Both the position numbers and the translations under genes were made by a program. Positions 9,449 through 17,898 of a stretch of 64,000 nt of DNA are shown in pieces. The notes under the pieces were generated by a model. That model had not been told where the DNA came from. It did no database searches and was given only the letters and a program-made list of their open reading frames with translations. Position 1 is the stretch's first letter, and every line of letters starts with the position of its first letter. The stretch comes from Phascolarctobacterium sp. (GTDB taxonomy: Bacteria; Bacillota; Negativicutes; Acidaminococcales; Acidaminococcaceae), in NCBI GenBank assembly GCA_030540395.1, contig JAUNWI010000002.1, forward strand, positions 1 through 64,000, read 5' to 3'.

Positions 9449-10705
9449 GTGTTAGCAGCCCTCGCAAACATTTTTAGAATAACAGAACTCAGGCAAAAAG
9501 TTATATTTACTCTCGCCATGTTCATCGTATTCAGGGCTGGAACACATATCCCTGTTCCTGGCGTAAACGCTTCAGTAATTGAACAGCTCTTCCGCAGCGG
9601 CAACTTGTTTGGGCTGCTAGATATGTTCAGCGGCGGCGCCTTGAGCAAATTCTCAATTTTTGCTATGAGTATTACCCCATATATCAACGCTTCGATTATT
9701 TTGCAGCTGTTGAAGGTGGTTGTACCGACCTTGGAGCAATGGTCCAAGGAAGGCGAAGAAGGCTACAAGAAAACGACAAAGCTCACTCGTATGCTGACAG
9801 TGGCTTTGGCGTTTATCCAAGCCTGCGGCATGGCTTACGGCCTGCGCATGGCAATCAATAACCCCGGAATCGGTTCGATTCTGCTGATTGCTCTGACCTT
9901 AACCGCAGGAACGGTCTTCCTCATGTGGATCGGTGAGCAGATGACTGCTCGCGGTGTTGGCAATGGTATCTCCTTGATTATCTTTGCCGGTATCGTTTCA
10001 CGACTGCCTGATGGTCTCAGAATAATTTTCCAATATTTACAAGCAGGCACGGTCAACATTTTGAATGTAATTTTGTTCGCGGCTATTGCTCTGGCCATGA
10101 TTGTTTTCGTAATCATGATTTCTCAGGGTATTCGCAAAATTCCCGTTCAATATGCAAAGCGTGTTGTAGGCAAGAAAGCATATGGCGGTCATACCAGCTA
10201 TATTCCCCTAAAGGTCAACACAGCAGGCGTTATTCCCATCATCTTCGCTTCCAGCGTTTTGATGTTCCCGGTGACTATCGCCCAGTTTGTGGATGTACCC
10301 TGGGTTAAAACCCTTGGCAAGTGGTTCGAATGGGGCAGCCCCGTGCAGACCACTCTCTACGTTCTGATGATTTTGTTCTTCACTTACTTCTACACAGCAG
10401 TAAGCTTTAACATCGGAGACCTCTCCGACAATATCAAAAAGAACGGCGGCTTTATCCCGGGACTTCGTCCTGGTAAGCCTACAACTGATTATCTTGATAG
10501 AGTAATGTCCAGAATAACTCTGGCAGGCGCCATCTTCCTCTCTTTAATCGCGCTTATGCCTCACGCTATTGGCTGGATGACCCGCATCGAAGGCATTTAC
10601 TTCGGCGGCACTGCTCTTTTGATCGTAGTTGGCGTAGCATTGGATACTATGAAGCAGATAGAGTCTCTGGTACTGATGCGTCATTATCATGGCTTTATGA
10701 AATAG
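9449..10705 (+). CDS. secY: Preprotein translocase subunit SecY
   Basis: Protein of 418 residues with ten predicted membrane segments, the channel of the Sec translocon through which exported proteins in this window would leave the cytoplasm. It begins LAALANIFRITELRQKVIFT and shows the plug/TM2 region (FSGGALSKFSIFAMSITPYI) and GIRKIPVQYAKRVVGKKAYGG in a cytoplasmic loop. GTG start one base after rplO; GAGGTGATC in the end of rplO is the ribosome-binding site. Confidence 0.98.
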   Translation: MLAALANIFRITELRQKVIFTLAMFIVFRAGTHIPVPGVNASVIEQLFRSGNLFGLLDMFSGGALSKFSIFAMSITPYINASIILQLLKVVVPTLEQWSKEGEEGYKKTTKLTRMLTVALAFIQACGMAYGLRMAINNPGIGSILLIALTLTAGTVFLMWIGEQMTARGVGNGISLIIFAGIVSRLPDGLRIIFQYLQAGTVNILNVILFAAIALAMIVFVIMISQGIRKIPVQYAKRVVGKKAYGGHTSYIPLKVNTAGVIPIIFASSVLMFPVTIAQFVDVPWVKTLGKWFEWGSPVQTTLYVLMILFFTYFYTAVSFNIGDLSDNIKKNGGFIPGLRPGKPTTDYLDRVMSRITLAGAIFLSLIALMPHAIGWMTRIEGIYFGGTALLIVVGVALDTMKQIESLVLMRHYHGFMK

Positions 10706-10717
10706 GAGGAATTCAGA

Positions 10718-11368
10718 ATGTATATTCTTTTAATGGGACCTCCGGGTGCTGGCAAAGGCACTCAAGCAGAAAGACTCATTGATGAATTTAAAATCCCTCA
10801 CATCTCTACAGGTGACATGTTCCGTGCTGCTGTAAAGCAAGGCACCGAACTTGGTAAAGAGGCAAAAAGATACATGGACGCTGGTGGCCTGGTCCCCGAC
10901 GTCGTAACCATTGGCATCGTTCGTGAAGGCTTGTCCAAGCCCGAATGTGCAAATGGCTTCATTTTAGATGGCTTCCCGAGAACTGAGGAGCAAGCAGTTG
11001 CTCTGGACGGAATCCTGAAAGACCTGGGCATTAAATTGACCGGTGTTGTAAATATCGCTGTTCCTGACTCCGAGCTGGTTGGCCGTGTAACTGGTCGCCG
11101 CATCTGCAAGGCTTGCGGTGCAACCTATCATGTAAGCTTCAACCCCAGCAAGGTAGAGGGAGTTTGCGATAAGTGCGGCGGCAACCTCTATCAACGTGAT
11201 GATGATAAAGAGGAAACCGTAAAGAATCGTTTACAAGCATATCATGCACAAACTGAACCGTTGATCGAGTACTACACTAAACAAGGCTTATTCAAGGATA
11301 TCGACGGCCTGCAGGCTATCGACAAGGTATATGCTGATGTTAAGGCTAGTCTCGGATGTAGCAAATAA
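10718..11368 (+). CDS. adk: Adenylate kinase, zinc-LID form
   Basis: Protein of 216 residues converting ATP and AMP to two ADP. The P-loop [10 protein letters not shown] is at residues 7-16. The LID holds C130, C133, C150 and C153, the four-Cys zinc site typical of Gram-positive-type enzymes. The neighbour map (methionine aminopeptidase), which normally follows adk in Firmicutes, is missing; infA comes 12 bp later. Confidence 0.98.
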   Translation: MYILLMGPPGAGKGTQAERLIDEFKIPHISTGDMFRAAVKQGTELGKEAKRYMDAGGLVPDVVTIGIVREGLSKPECANGFILDGFPRTEEQAVALDGILKDLGIKLTGVVNIAVPDSELVGRVTGRRICKACGATYHVSFNPSKVEGVCDKCGGNLYQRDDDKEETVKNRLQAYHAQTEPLIEYYTKQGLFKDIDGLQAIDKVYADVKASLGCSK

Positions 11369-11380
11369 GGAGGTAAAGAA

Positions 11381-11599
11381 GTGTCCAAACAGGATGTAAT
11401 TGAGGTTGAAGGCACAATTCTTGAAGCACTTCCCAATGCTATGTTCCAGGTACAACTGGTAAACGGTCATGTAATTCTAGCACATATATCCGGTAAGATT
11501 CGTATGAACTTCATCAAGATTTTGCCTGGTGATAAGGTTACCGTGGAGCTTACTCCGTACGACCTCAATCGTGGAAGAATTACTTATCGGTATAAATAA
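11381..11599 (+). CDS. infA: Translation initiation factor IF-1
   Basis: Protein of 72 residues, the standard length, an OB-fold that binds the ribosomal A site during initiation. [21 protein letters not shown] and the [23 protein letters not shown] segment are diagnostic. GTG start, AAGGAGG 8 bp upstream. It follows adk directly. Confidence 0.98.
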   Translation: MSKQDVIEVEGTILEALPNAMFQVQLVNGHVILAHISGKIRMNFIKILPGDKVTVELTPYDLNRGRITYRYK

Positions 11600-11625
11600 C
11601 CAAGACAGGCAAAGAGGAGGTTTAA

Positions 11626-11742
<117 letters not shown>

Positions 11743-11759
11743 GAAGGAGGTGCACATTA

Positions 11760-12128
11760 ATGGCACGTATTTCTGGTGTCGATTTGCCGAGAGATAAACG
11801 CATTGAGTATGCACTGCCGTATATTTATGGTATCGGCCTGACTCTCTCTCGTGAAATCTTAGCTAAAACTGGTATCAATCCTGACACTCGCGTTCGTGAT
11901 CTGACCGAGGAAGAAGTTTCCAAGATTCGTGAGACTCTGGATAGCGACTATAAAGTAGAAGGTGACCTCCGCCGTGAGGAATCCCTCAACATCAAACGCT
12001 TAATTGAAATTGGCTCCTATCGTGGCCGTAGACATCGTATGGGTCTGCCCGTACGCGGTCAAAACACTAAGAACAATGCCCGCACCCGTAAAGGTCCGAA
12101 ACGTACTATTGCAGGCAAAAAGAAATAA
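11760..12128 (+). CDS. rpsM: 30S ribosomal protein S13
   Basis: Protein of 122 residues in the 30S head that contacts P-site tRNA and L5. [18 protein letters not shown] and the C-terminal [21 protein letters not shown] segment are diagnostic. AAGGAGGT precedes the ATG. Confidence 0.98.
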   Translation: MARISGVDLPRDKRIEYALPYIYGIGLTLSREILAKTGINPDTRVRDLTEEEVSKIRETLDSDYKVEGDLRREESLNIKRLIEIGSYRGRRHRMGLPVRGQNTKNNARTRKGPKRTIAGKKK

Positions 12129-12150
12129 TTAGCGAGGGAGGGATAAACCA

Positions 12151-12543
12151 GTGGCTGGCAAGAAAGTTGTTCGCAACAAAAAGAAAGTTAGCAAAAATAT
12201 CATTAACGGTGTAGCACACATTCGCTCCACCTTCAATAATACTATTGTTACCATCTCCGATACTGAAGGTAACGTTTTGAGCTGGGCCTCCGCAGGTGGC
12301 CTCGGTTTCCGTGGCAGCCGTAAGAGCACTCCGTTTGCTGCACAAATGGCTGCTGAAGAAGCAACCAAAGCTGCTATGGAGCATGGCTTGAAAAATGTTG
12401 AAGTATTCGTTAAAGGCCCCGGCGCAGGTCGTGAAGCTGCTATCCGTGCACTTCAAGCTGCAGGTCTGGAAGTTAACTCCATTAAGGACGTAACCCCCAT
12501 TCCGCACAACGGCTGCCGTCCGCCGAAACGTAGAAGAGTTTAA
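12151..12543 (+). CDS. rpsK: 30S ribosomal protein S11
   Basis: Protein of 130 residues on the platform of the 30S subunit near the Shine-Dalgarno helix. [20 protein letters not shown] and the ending [18 protein letters not shown] are diagnostic. GTG start after GGGAGGG. Confidence 0.98.
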   Translation: MAGKKVVRNKKKVSKNIINGVAHIRSTFNNTIVTISDTEGNVLSWASAGGLGFRGSRKSTPFAAQMAAEEATKAAMEHGLKNVEVFVKGPGAGREAAIRALQAAGLEVNSIKDVTPIPHNGCRPPKRRRV

Positions 12544-12559
12544 TTGGAGGTGTACATAG

Positions 12560-13153
12560 ATGGCAATTGATAGAACGCCTGTCCTGAAAAGATGCAGATC
12601 CTTGGGTCTGGCTCCGGCATTTCTGGGCATTAGCAAGGAATCTAAACGCCAAGCTAAACGCCAAAACAGAAAGAAAAGCGAGTATGGCATTCAGTTAACT
12701 GAAAAACAAAAAGCTAAATTTATCTATGGTGTCCTGGAAAAACAATTCCGTGGCTACTATGATAAAGCTAAGAAAATGGAAGGCATCACCGGTGAAAACC
12801 TGTTGATCCTGTTGGAAAGAAGAATCGATAACGTTGTTTTCCGTCTGGGCTTGGCTAACACCCGCCGTCAAGCTCGTCAAATCGTAAGACATGGCCACAT
12901 TGCTGTTAACGGCAAACGTTTGGACATTCCTTCCGCTTTGATTAAAGTTGGTGACGTTGTTACCGTTATGGAAAACAGCCGTGCTAAAGAATATTTCAAA
13001 GGCATGGACGAAACTCTGGCTACTAAAGCAGTTCCGGCTTGGCTGGTTCTGGATGCTGCTAACCTGAGCGGCAAAGTAGACCGTTTCCCGACTCGTGAGG
13101 AAATTGATGTTCCTATCGAAGAGCACTTCATCGTTGAGTTGTACTCTAAATAA
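12560..13153 (+). CDS. rpsD: 30S ribosomal protein S4
   Basis: Protein of 197 residues, a primary 16S rRNA binder with an S4 RNA-binding domain around residues 90-150 ([19 protein letters not shown]). This is the form without N-terminal zinc cysteines. Its position in the alpha operon is usual for Clostridia and Negativicutes but not for Bacillus, where rpsD stands alone. Confidence 0.98.
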   Translation: MAIDRTPVLKRCRSLGLAPAFLGISKESKRQAKRQNRKKSEYGIQLTEKQKAKFIYGVLEKQFRGYYDKAKKMEGITGENLLILLERRIDNVVFRLGLANTRRQARQIVRHGHIAVNGKRLDIPSALIKVGDVVTVMENSRAKEYFKGMDETLATKAVPAWLVLDAANLSGKVDRFPTREEIDVPIEEHFIVELYSK

Positions 13154-13223
13154 TTAGTGAACATCTTGTGCCACCCACTGAGAGACGTATTGTGGTAATA
13201 CGCGAAAGAAGGAGGCTTTCCGA

Positions 13224-14186
13224 ATGATTGAAATTGAAAAACCTAAGATGGTTACAGCTGAGATCAGCGAAGATGGTCGCTATGGCAAATTTGTTTGGGA
13301 GCCGCTGGAGAGAGGCTATGGCATTACACTGGGCAACAGCCTGCGTCGTGTACTGCTGTCCTCCCTGCCGGGTGCCGCAGTAACTTACGTCAAAATTGAC
13401 GGCGTACTGCACGAGTTTGCTACTATTCCTGGTGTTCGTGAAGATGTTGCAGACATCATTCTGAACATCAAGGCATTGTGCCTGAAAATGGAAGGCGAAG
13501 AGGAAAAAGTCCTGCGCATTGAATGCTCCGGTGAGCAAGAGGTAACTGCAGCTAACATTATAGCTGACAGCGATGTAGAGATTTTGAACCCTGAGCTGCA
13601 CATTGCGACTTTGGATAAGGACGCAGTTTTCAATATGGAAATCCATGTTGATAAAGGCCTCGGTTATGTGCCTGCGGATAAGAATAAGCAGCCGGATCAA
13701 CCTATCGGCATCATTCCGGTAGATTCCATTTACTCTCCCATCACTAGAGTAAAATTTGCTGTTAATGATACCCGCGTAGGTAATGTTACCAACTATGACA
13801 AGCTGACTTTGGAGGTTTGGACTGATGGTAGCATTATGCCCGATGAAGCTGTGAATATGGCTTCCGGCATCTTAATTGATTATCTCAAGTTGTTCCATAC
13901 TGGCGATTCTGAAGCTGGTTCTCTTACCCTGAAGGGTGGTAACGACACTACAGCAGAGGAAGCACCTAAGGATGGACCGGCTACAATGTCCATCGACGAT
14001 CTTGATCTGTCCGTTCGCAGCAACAACTGCTTGCGTCGTGCCGGCATCAATACCGTTGAGGAATTGACTCAAAAATCCGAAGAAGATATGATGAAGGTTC
14101 GTAACCTGGGTAAGAAATCCTTGGATGAGGTTAAGAAGAAACTTAGCGATCTGGGATTGTCCTTACGCAAAACTGATGAAGACTAA
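13224..14186 (+). CDS. rpoA: RNA polymerase alpha subunit
   Basis: Protein of 320 residues. The N-terminal assembly domain (about 1-230) has [20 protein letters not shown]; the C-terminal domain (about 250-320) that binds UP elements and activators has [17 protein letters not shown] and [19 protein letters not shown] 70-bp gap before it can fold into a small CGTATT/AATACG hairpin. AAGGAGG site. Confidence 0.98.
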   Translation: MIEIEKPKMVTAEISEDGRYGKFVWEPLERGYGITLGNSLRRVLLSSLPGAAVTYVKIDGVLHEFATIPGVREDVADIILNIKALCLKMEGEEEKVLRIECSGEQEVTAANIIADSDVEILNPELHIATLDKDAVFNMEIHVDKGLGYVPADKNKQPDQPIGIIPVDSIYSPITRVKFAVNDTRVGNVTNYDKLTLEVWTDGSIMPDEAVNMASGILIDYLKLFHTGDSEAGSLTLKGGNDTTAEEAPKDGPATMSIDDLDLSVRSNNCLRRAGINTVEELTQKSEEDMMKVRNLGKKSLDEVKKKLSDLGLSLRKTDED

Positions 14187-14205
14187 TTAAGGGGGTCAGA
14201 AGCAC

Positions 14206-14544
14206 ATGGCATACAGAAAACTGGGTCGTAACTCCAGCAATCGTAAAGCTCTGTTTCGTAGCATTTTAACTTCCTTCTTCAAATATGGCAGAATCGAAAC
14301 CACCGTTACCAAAGCTAAAGAAGTTGCAAAGCAATCCGCTCAACTGATTACTTTGGCAAAACGCAATGACCTGCATGCTCGTCGTCAGGTTCTGGCTGTA
14401 CTGGTTGACGAAACTGTTACCAAGAAGCTGTTTGAAGAAATCGCTCCGAAATATGAAGGCAGACAAGGCGGCTTTACTCGTATTTACAGAGTAGGTCCCC
14501 GTCGCGGCGATGCTGCAGAAATGGCTATTATTGAGCTCATCTAA
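14206..14544 (+). CDS. rplQ: 50S ribosomal protein L17
   Basis: Protein of 112 residues, normal for the short bacterial L17. It begins [20 protein letters not shown] and ends [16 protein letters not shown], both diagnostic. Last gene of the superoperon; a strong terminator follows. Confidence 0.98.
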   Translation: MAYRKLGRNSSNRKALFRSILTSFFKYGRIETTVTKAKEVAKQSAQLITLAKRNDLHARRQVLAVLVDETVTKKLFEEIAPKYEGRQGGFTRIYRVGPRRGDAAEMAIIELI

Positions 14545-14560
14545 TTGTAGAGCATACAAA

Positions 14561-14587
14561 AGCAGGAACTTTAGTTCCTGCTTTTTC
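14561..14587 (+). terminator. Terminator of the ribosomal superoperon
   Basis: Perfect 10-bp stem AGCAGGAACT/AGTTCCTGCT with a 2-nt spacer, then TTTTTC. It begins 17 bp after the rplQ stop. This is a textbook intrinsic terminator. Confidence 0.9.
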
Positions 14588-14634
14588 TTTATTCCGAATA
14601 CAGAACGGAACTTTAGTTCCTGCTTTTTCTTTAT
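14565..14634 (+). repeat. Exact 28-bp tandem duplication of the terminator core
   Basis: The 28 bases at 14565-14592 (from GGAACTTTAGTTCC through the T-run) recur without change at 14607-14634, separated by 14 bp. The second copy keeps a 6-bp stem (GGAACT/AGTTCC) and the full T-run but lacks the outer AGCA of the first stem. It may give a back-up terminator. Confidence 0.9.
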
Positions 14635-14773
14635 ATATATTTATTAGTCAAGAAGCAATTTTTGGTTTTAATTTCCTATGATAGCTAAAGAATTTAGGGG
14701 CATAATGTGTTATACTATGAGTAATAAAGAGTAAAAATTGATTTTTGACTGACTGTGATGCAGGAGGAATAGC

Positions 14774-15973
14774 ATGCTTACGAAAAGTTTTATAGAGTTT
14801 TTATATGAAGCAGCGCATATTCAGCGCTGGAACGAGCATATCCGTCCCATGGGCTTTACGGAGCTGGATAAGCAAGCACACAAGATGATGATTGTGTACG
14901 TTTTGGCTCGCCATGAGGAGGATGACCATGGTGCCAAAATCAACTGGCGGCAGCTCATTGAGGGTGGTATTTTTGAGTTTTTGCAGCGTAACGTGCTGAC
15001 GGATATAAAGCCACCTGTCTTTCATGAGATGATGCGTGTTTATGGCAAGGAGTTGAACGCTTGGGTATATGGAGAGCTGCGCCGCCGCATTCCGGATATT
15101 CAAGAGGACTTTATGCAAAAGATGCAGCGCTATTTGGAGGATGCCAGCTATTGTCCTATGGAAAAGAAGCTCCTGCGTGCTGCACATTATTTGGCAACCA
15201 AATGGGAGTTTGAGATTATTTACCATTTTAACGAGGGCATCTATGGTAGCGAGGACACTAAGGCCATTATCGAAAGCGAGCTGGAGGACCATTATGATTT
15301 GGCAGCAGTGAAGAAGCTGGCCTTGAAGGGAAAAAGCAGTAAATTCATCGATTTGATTGGACAGCTGCGCTTTCAAAGGCGTTGGGCTCAGTCTCCTCGT
15401 GTACCGGAAACTTCGGTAATGGGGCATGTTCTTTTGGTAGCAATCATGGGCTATTTTTGTGCTGTGAAGCTGGGTGCTTGCGATGAGCGCATTGTGGGCG
15501 ATTTTCTGTGCGGCCTGTTCCACGATTTGCCGGAGGTGCTGACCCGTGATATTGTGAGTCCCGTCAAACGCAGCGTGCCTGGATTGGATGATTTAATCAA
15601 GAAAATCGAAGAACGTTTGGTGGCAGAAAAGATATTGCCCTTGCTGCCCTATAGTTGGCATGAGGACATAATATATTATACTCAAAATGAGTTTACCAAC
15701 AGGGCGAAGGTAGATGGAAAAGTTATTCAAACAACAATTGAGGAGCTCAATGAAAAATATAATACTGCCGGCTATCACGCTATTGATGGCACAGTGCTGA
15801 AGGCCTGTGACAATCTGGCTGCCTTTGTTGAGGTTTGGCTGAGCAGGCGTTATGGTATTACCTCTCCCCACATGGAGGATGGGGAAAGGGGCATCAGAGC
15901 CATGTATAGGGGTAAGGTTATCGGTGGCATTGATTTTGGCAGAGTTTACGATGAATTCCCATTAAACGACTAA
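14774..15973 (+). CDS. HD-domain hydrolase, probable phosphohydrolase
   Basis: Protein of 399 residues with an HD metal-dependent phosphohydrolase region: R203/W204, E212, H218 (MGHV), then H250-D251 in LCGLFHDLPE and D259, the pattern of the YfbR/HDDC2-like group that acts on nucleotides. The first 190 residues are all-helical, with a second HD-like pattern (DKQAHKMMI, residues 32-40, and HEEDDH, 47-52). The substrate cannot be read from sequence. CAGGAGGAAT precedes the ATG. Single gene between two terminators. Confidence 0.75.
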   Translation: MLTKSFIEFLYEAAHIQRWNEHIRPMGFTELDKQAHKMMIVYVLARHEEDDHGAKINWRQLIEGGIFEFLQRNVLTDIKPPVFHEMMRVYGKELNAWVYGELRRRIPDIQEDFMQKMQRYLEDASYCPMEKKLLRAAHYLATKWEFEIIYHFNEGIYGSEDTKAIIESELEDHYDLAAVKKLALKGKSSKFIDLIGQLRFQRRWAQSPRVPETSVMGHVLLVAIMGYFCAVKLGACDERIVGDFLCGLFHDLPEVLTRDIVSPVKRSVPGLDDLIKKIEERLVAEKILPLLPYSWHEDIIYYTQNEFTNRAKVDGKVIQTTIEELNEKYNTAGYHAIDGTVLKACDNLAAFVEVWLSRRYGITSPHMEDGERGIRAMYRGKVIGGIDFGRVYDEFPLND

Positions 15974-15982
15974 GTAATATTG

Positions 15983-16015
15983 CGAAAAGGCAGCTCTTTT
16001 AGGGCTGCCTTTTAT
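15983..16015 (+). terminator. Terminator after the HD-domain gene
   Basis: Stem AAAAGGCAGC/GGCTGCCTTTT around an 8-nt loop, ending in a T-rich tract, starting about 10 bp after the stop. Confidence 0.85.
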
Positions 16016-16093
16016 ATGTTAGACTATAAGGCGAAAATATCGCTATAGAGCATACTCTAAATGAGAAAAAATTGTGAAATTAGCTGAAAATTA

Positions 16094-16123
16094 TTTACAA
16101 GTATTCTGTATACACGCTATAAT
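16094..16123 (+). promoter_or_regulatory. Sigma-A-type promoter of the glutamate dehydrogenase gene
   Basis: TTTACA at 16094-16099 and a perfect TATAAT at 16118-16123, spacing 18 bp, 45 bp before the start codon. No operator was recognised. Confidence 0.7.
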
Positions 16124-16168
16124 ATGTACAGGACTAGGGAGAAAATACCCTGCAAAGGAGGCGTGATT

Positions 16169-17404
16169 ATGAATATTTTTGAAATGGCCCAAATTCCTCT
16201 CAACAAGGCAATTGCAGCAATGAAGCTGGACGCAGGTGCAGCACAGATTATTGCTACGCCGGAACGGACTCTAGAGGTTTCTATTCCTGTGAAAATGGAT
16301 GATGGCACGACGAAGGTTTTTACCGGCTATCGCAGCCAGCACAGCACTATTCTTGGCCCAGCTAAGGGTGGTGTGCGTTATCATCAGAATGTGAATATGG
16401 ATGAAGTCAAGACCTTGGCTTTTTGGATGACCTGTAAGTGTGCAGTAGCCGGCTTACCCTATGGCGGTGGCAAGGGCGGCATTATTGTGGACCCCTCCAA
16501 ACTGTCTAAACGGGAGCTGGAAGCCTTGACTCGTGGCTTTATTGATAAAATCGCGCCGATTATTGGTGAAAAACGTGATATCCCGGCACCGGATATGAAT
16601 ACAAATGCACAAATTATGGGCTGGATGATGGACGAGTTCAGCAAGCTGACCGGCCAATATGAGCCTGGCTTTATCACTGGCAAGGCTATTGCTGTGGGTG
16701 GCTCCTTGGGACGCACTGCCGCAACTGGTCGTGGCGTTGTGGTGGCTGCTTTGGAGGCATTGAAGCTGAAGGGCATTGCTCCCAGTGATGCTACTGCTGC
16801 TGTACAGGGCTTTGGTAACGTGGGCAGCTGGACGGCGAAGCTGTTCTGCGATGCAGGCGTAAAGGTTGTGGCTTTGAGCGACGTTTTTGGTGCGATTTAT
16901 AATCCTGATGGCTTTGATTGCTATGCTGTTGATAAATATGTAAAGGAAACTGGTAGTGTTGTTGGCTATCCTGGCAGCAAGGCTATCACTAATGCGGAGC
17001 TTTTGGCCATGAAGGTTACCGTGCTTGCTCCCTGCGCTATGGAGCTGCAAATCACGGCAGAGAATGCTGATGCGGTGCAAGCAACAATTATTGCCGAGGG
17101 TGCTAATGGTCCGACCACTCCGGATGCGGACGCTATTTTGGACGCTAAGGGAGTATTTGTGGTACCGGATATTTTGGCGAATGGCGGCGGCGTAACGGTA
17201 AGTTATTTTGAATGGGTACAGAATTTGTATCGTTATTTCTGGACTGAGGAAGAGGTTATCGAGAAGCAGACGGCGATGATGATCAAGGCGTTCAAGGAAG
17301 TGCATGCAAAGGCAGAGCAGTACGGCGTTGATATGCGTGTTGCTGCGTATATTGTGGCACTGTCAAGCCTTGTAGAGGCTATGAAGATTCGTGGTATGTT
17401 CTAA
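16169..17404 (+). CDS. Glutamate dehydrogenase
   Basis: Protein of 411 residues of the Glu/Leu/Phe/Val dehydrogenase family, interconverting glutamate and 2-oxoglutarate plus ammonia. GPAKGGVRYH (63-72), K90 and the catalytic LPYGGGKGG (about 96-104) are intact, and VQGFGNVGSW marks the Rossmann fold. Length fits the roughly 420-residue catabolic hexamers of fermentative anaerobes. NAD or NADP preference cannot be settled. The ATG at 16169 follows AAGGAGG; an upstream in-frame ATG at 16124 lies on top of the promoter and is rejected. Confidence 0.93.
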   Translation: MNIFEMAQIPLNKAIAAMKLDAGAAQIIATPERTLEVSIPVKMDDGTTKVFTGYRSQHSTILGPAKGGVRYHQNVNMDEVKTLAFWMTCKCAVAGLPYGGGKGGIIVDPSKLSKRELEALTRGFIDKIAPIIGEKRDIPAPDMNTNAQIMGWMMDEFSKLTGQYEPGFITGKAIAVGGSLGRTAATGRGVVVAALEALKLKGIAPSDATAAVQGFGNVGSWTAKLFCDAGVKVVALSDVFGAIYNPDGFDCYAVDKYVKETGSVVGYPGSKAITNAELLAMKVTVLAPCAMELQITAENADAVQATIIAEGANGPTTPDADAILDAKGVFVVPDILANGGGVTVSYFEWVQNLYRYFWTEEEVIEKQTAMMIKAFKEVHAKAEQYGVDMRVAAYIVALSSLVEAMKIRGMF

Positions 17405-17425
17405 TTAAATATAAGAGTTTTGCTC

Positions 17426-17456
17426 TAGAGGAGGCAGCGCAAGCTGTCTCCTTTTT
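17426..17456 (+). terminator. Terminator after glutamate dehydrogenase
   Basis: Stem GGAGGCAGC/GCTGTCTCC (one mismatch) around GCAA, then TTTTTT. It starts about 25 bp after the stop codon. Confidence 0.88.
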
Positions 17457-17487
17457 TATGTTATATTAGTTTTAGAGTAATCGCTCA

Positions 17488-17695
17488 AAGCGTATACCTG
17501 AGAAGTGCTCCGGTCTGCGAATGCTTGACACAATGTTCACATAGAGCGCTTAATCCGTCAAGAGAAAATCGTGCCGTAGCGTGACGAGGCGCTTCGCGAA
17601 CATGCGAGCCTGTCCGTTGCTATTGCAATTCGATTGTTCATCGCGATGCTATTGTAGTCGCATTCTTGCCTCCGCCACTTCCCAGGTATACGCTT
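17488..17695. repeat. Element with 20-bp inverted ends, 208 bp, no gene
   Basis: The arms AAGCGTATACCTGAGAAGTG (17488-17507) and its reverse complement at 17676-17695 match at 19 of 20 bases. The interior continues in a weaker, imperfect pairing. No convincing gene lies inside. It looks like a miniature inverted-repeat element or a long structured RNA. No second copy was found in the window. Confidence 0.7.
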
Positions 17696-17898
17696 TTCGC
17701 TTGTGAAGTTTTGATGTAATAATTGAAATTGAGTAATGATCACTTATTACGAATTTCATTATGTGAATTTGAATACAAAGGAGAATTTACTTTAGCTGAT
17801 AGCAGGAAAAAACATCTACCTTATGGAATACTAAAATGTTAGTTGTGTTTCTGATTGTATGATATAGATTTATAGACAAGTGCAAAGGAGGGAAAAGA
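17696..17898 (+). other. AT-rich intergenic stretch before the hydantoinase-like gene
   Basis: Holds a two-part hairpin, GAAATT (17725-17730) with AATTTC (17752-17757) and GTAAT (17733-17737) with ATTAC (17746-17750). After it AAAGGAG at about 17777 is followed by an open stretch from 17792 (LADSRKKHLPYGILKC, stop at 17840-17842) with no start codon. That may be a decayed gene start, but it is too short to identify. The true ribosome-binding site of the next gene is AGGAGGG at about 17886. Confidence 0.4.

Noticed and set aside
17558-17743. Minus-strand frame of 61 codons inside the inverted-repeat element
   Set aside because: Composition is random-looking, there is no ribosome-binding site, and its ends overlap both repeat arms.
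17792-17842. Short frame LADSRKKHLPYGILKC after an AGGAG
   Set aside because: There is no start codon at a workable distance. It may be the remnant of a gene start but is too short to call.
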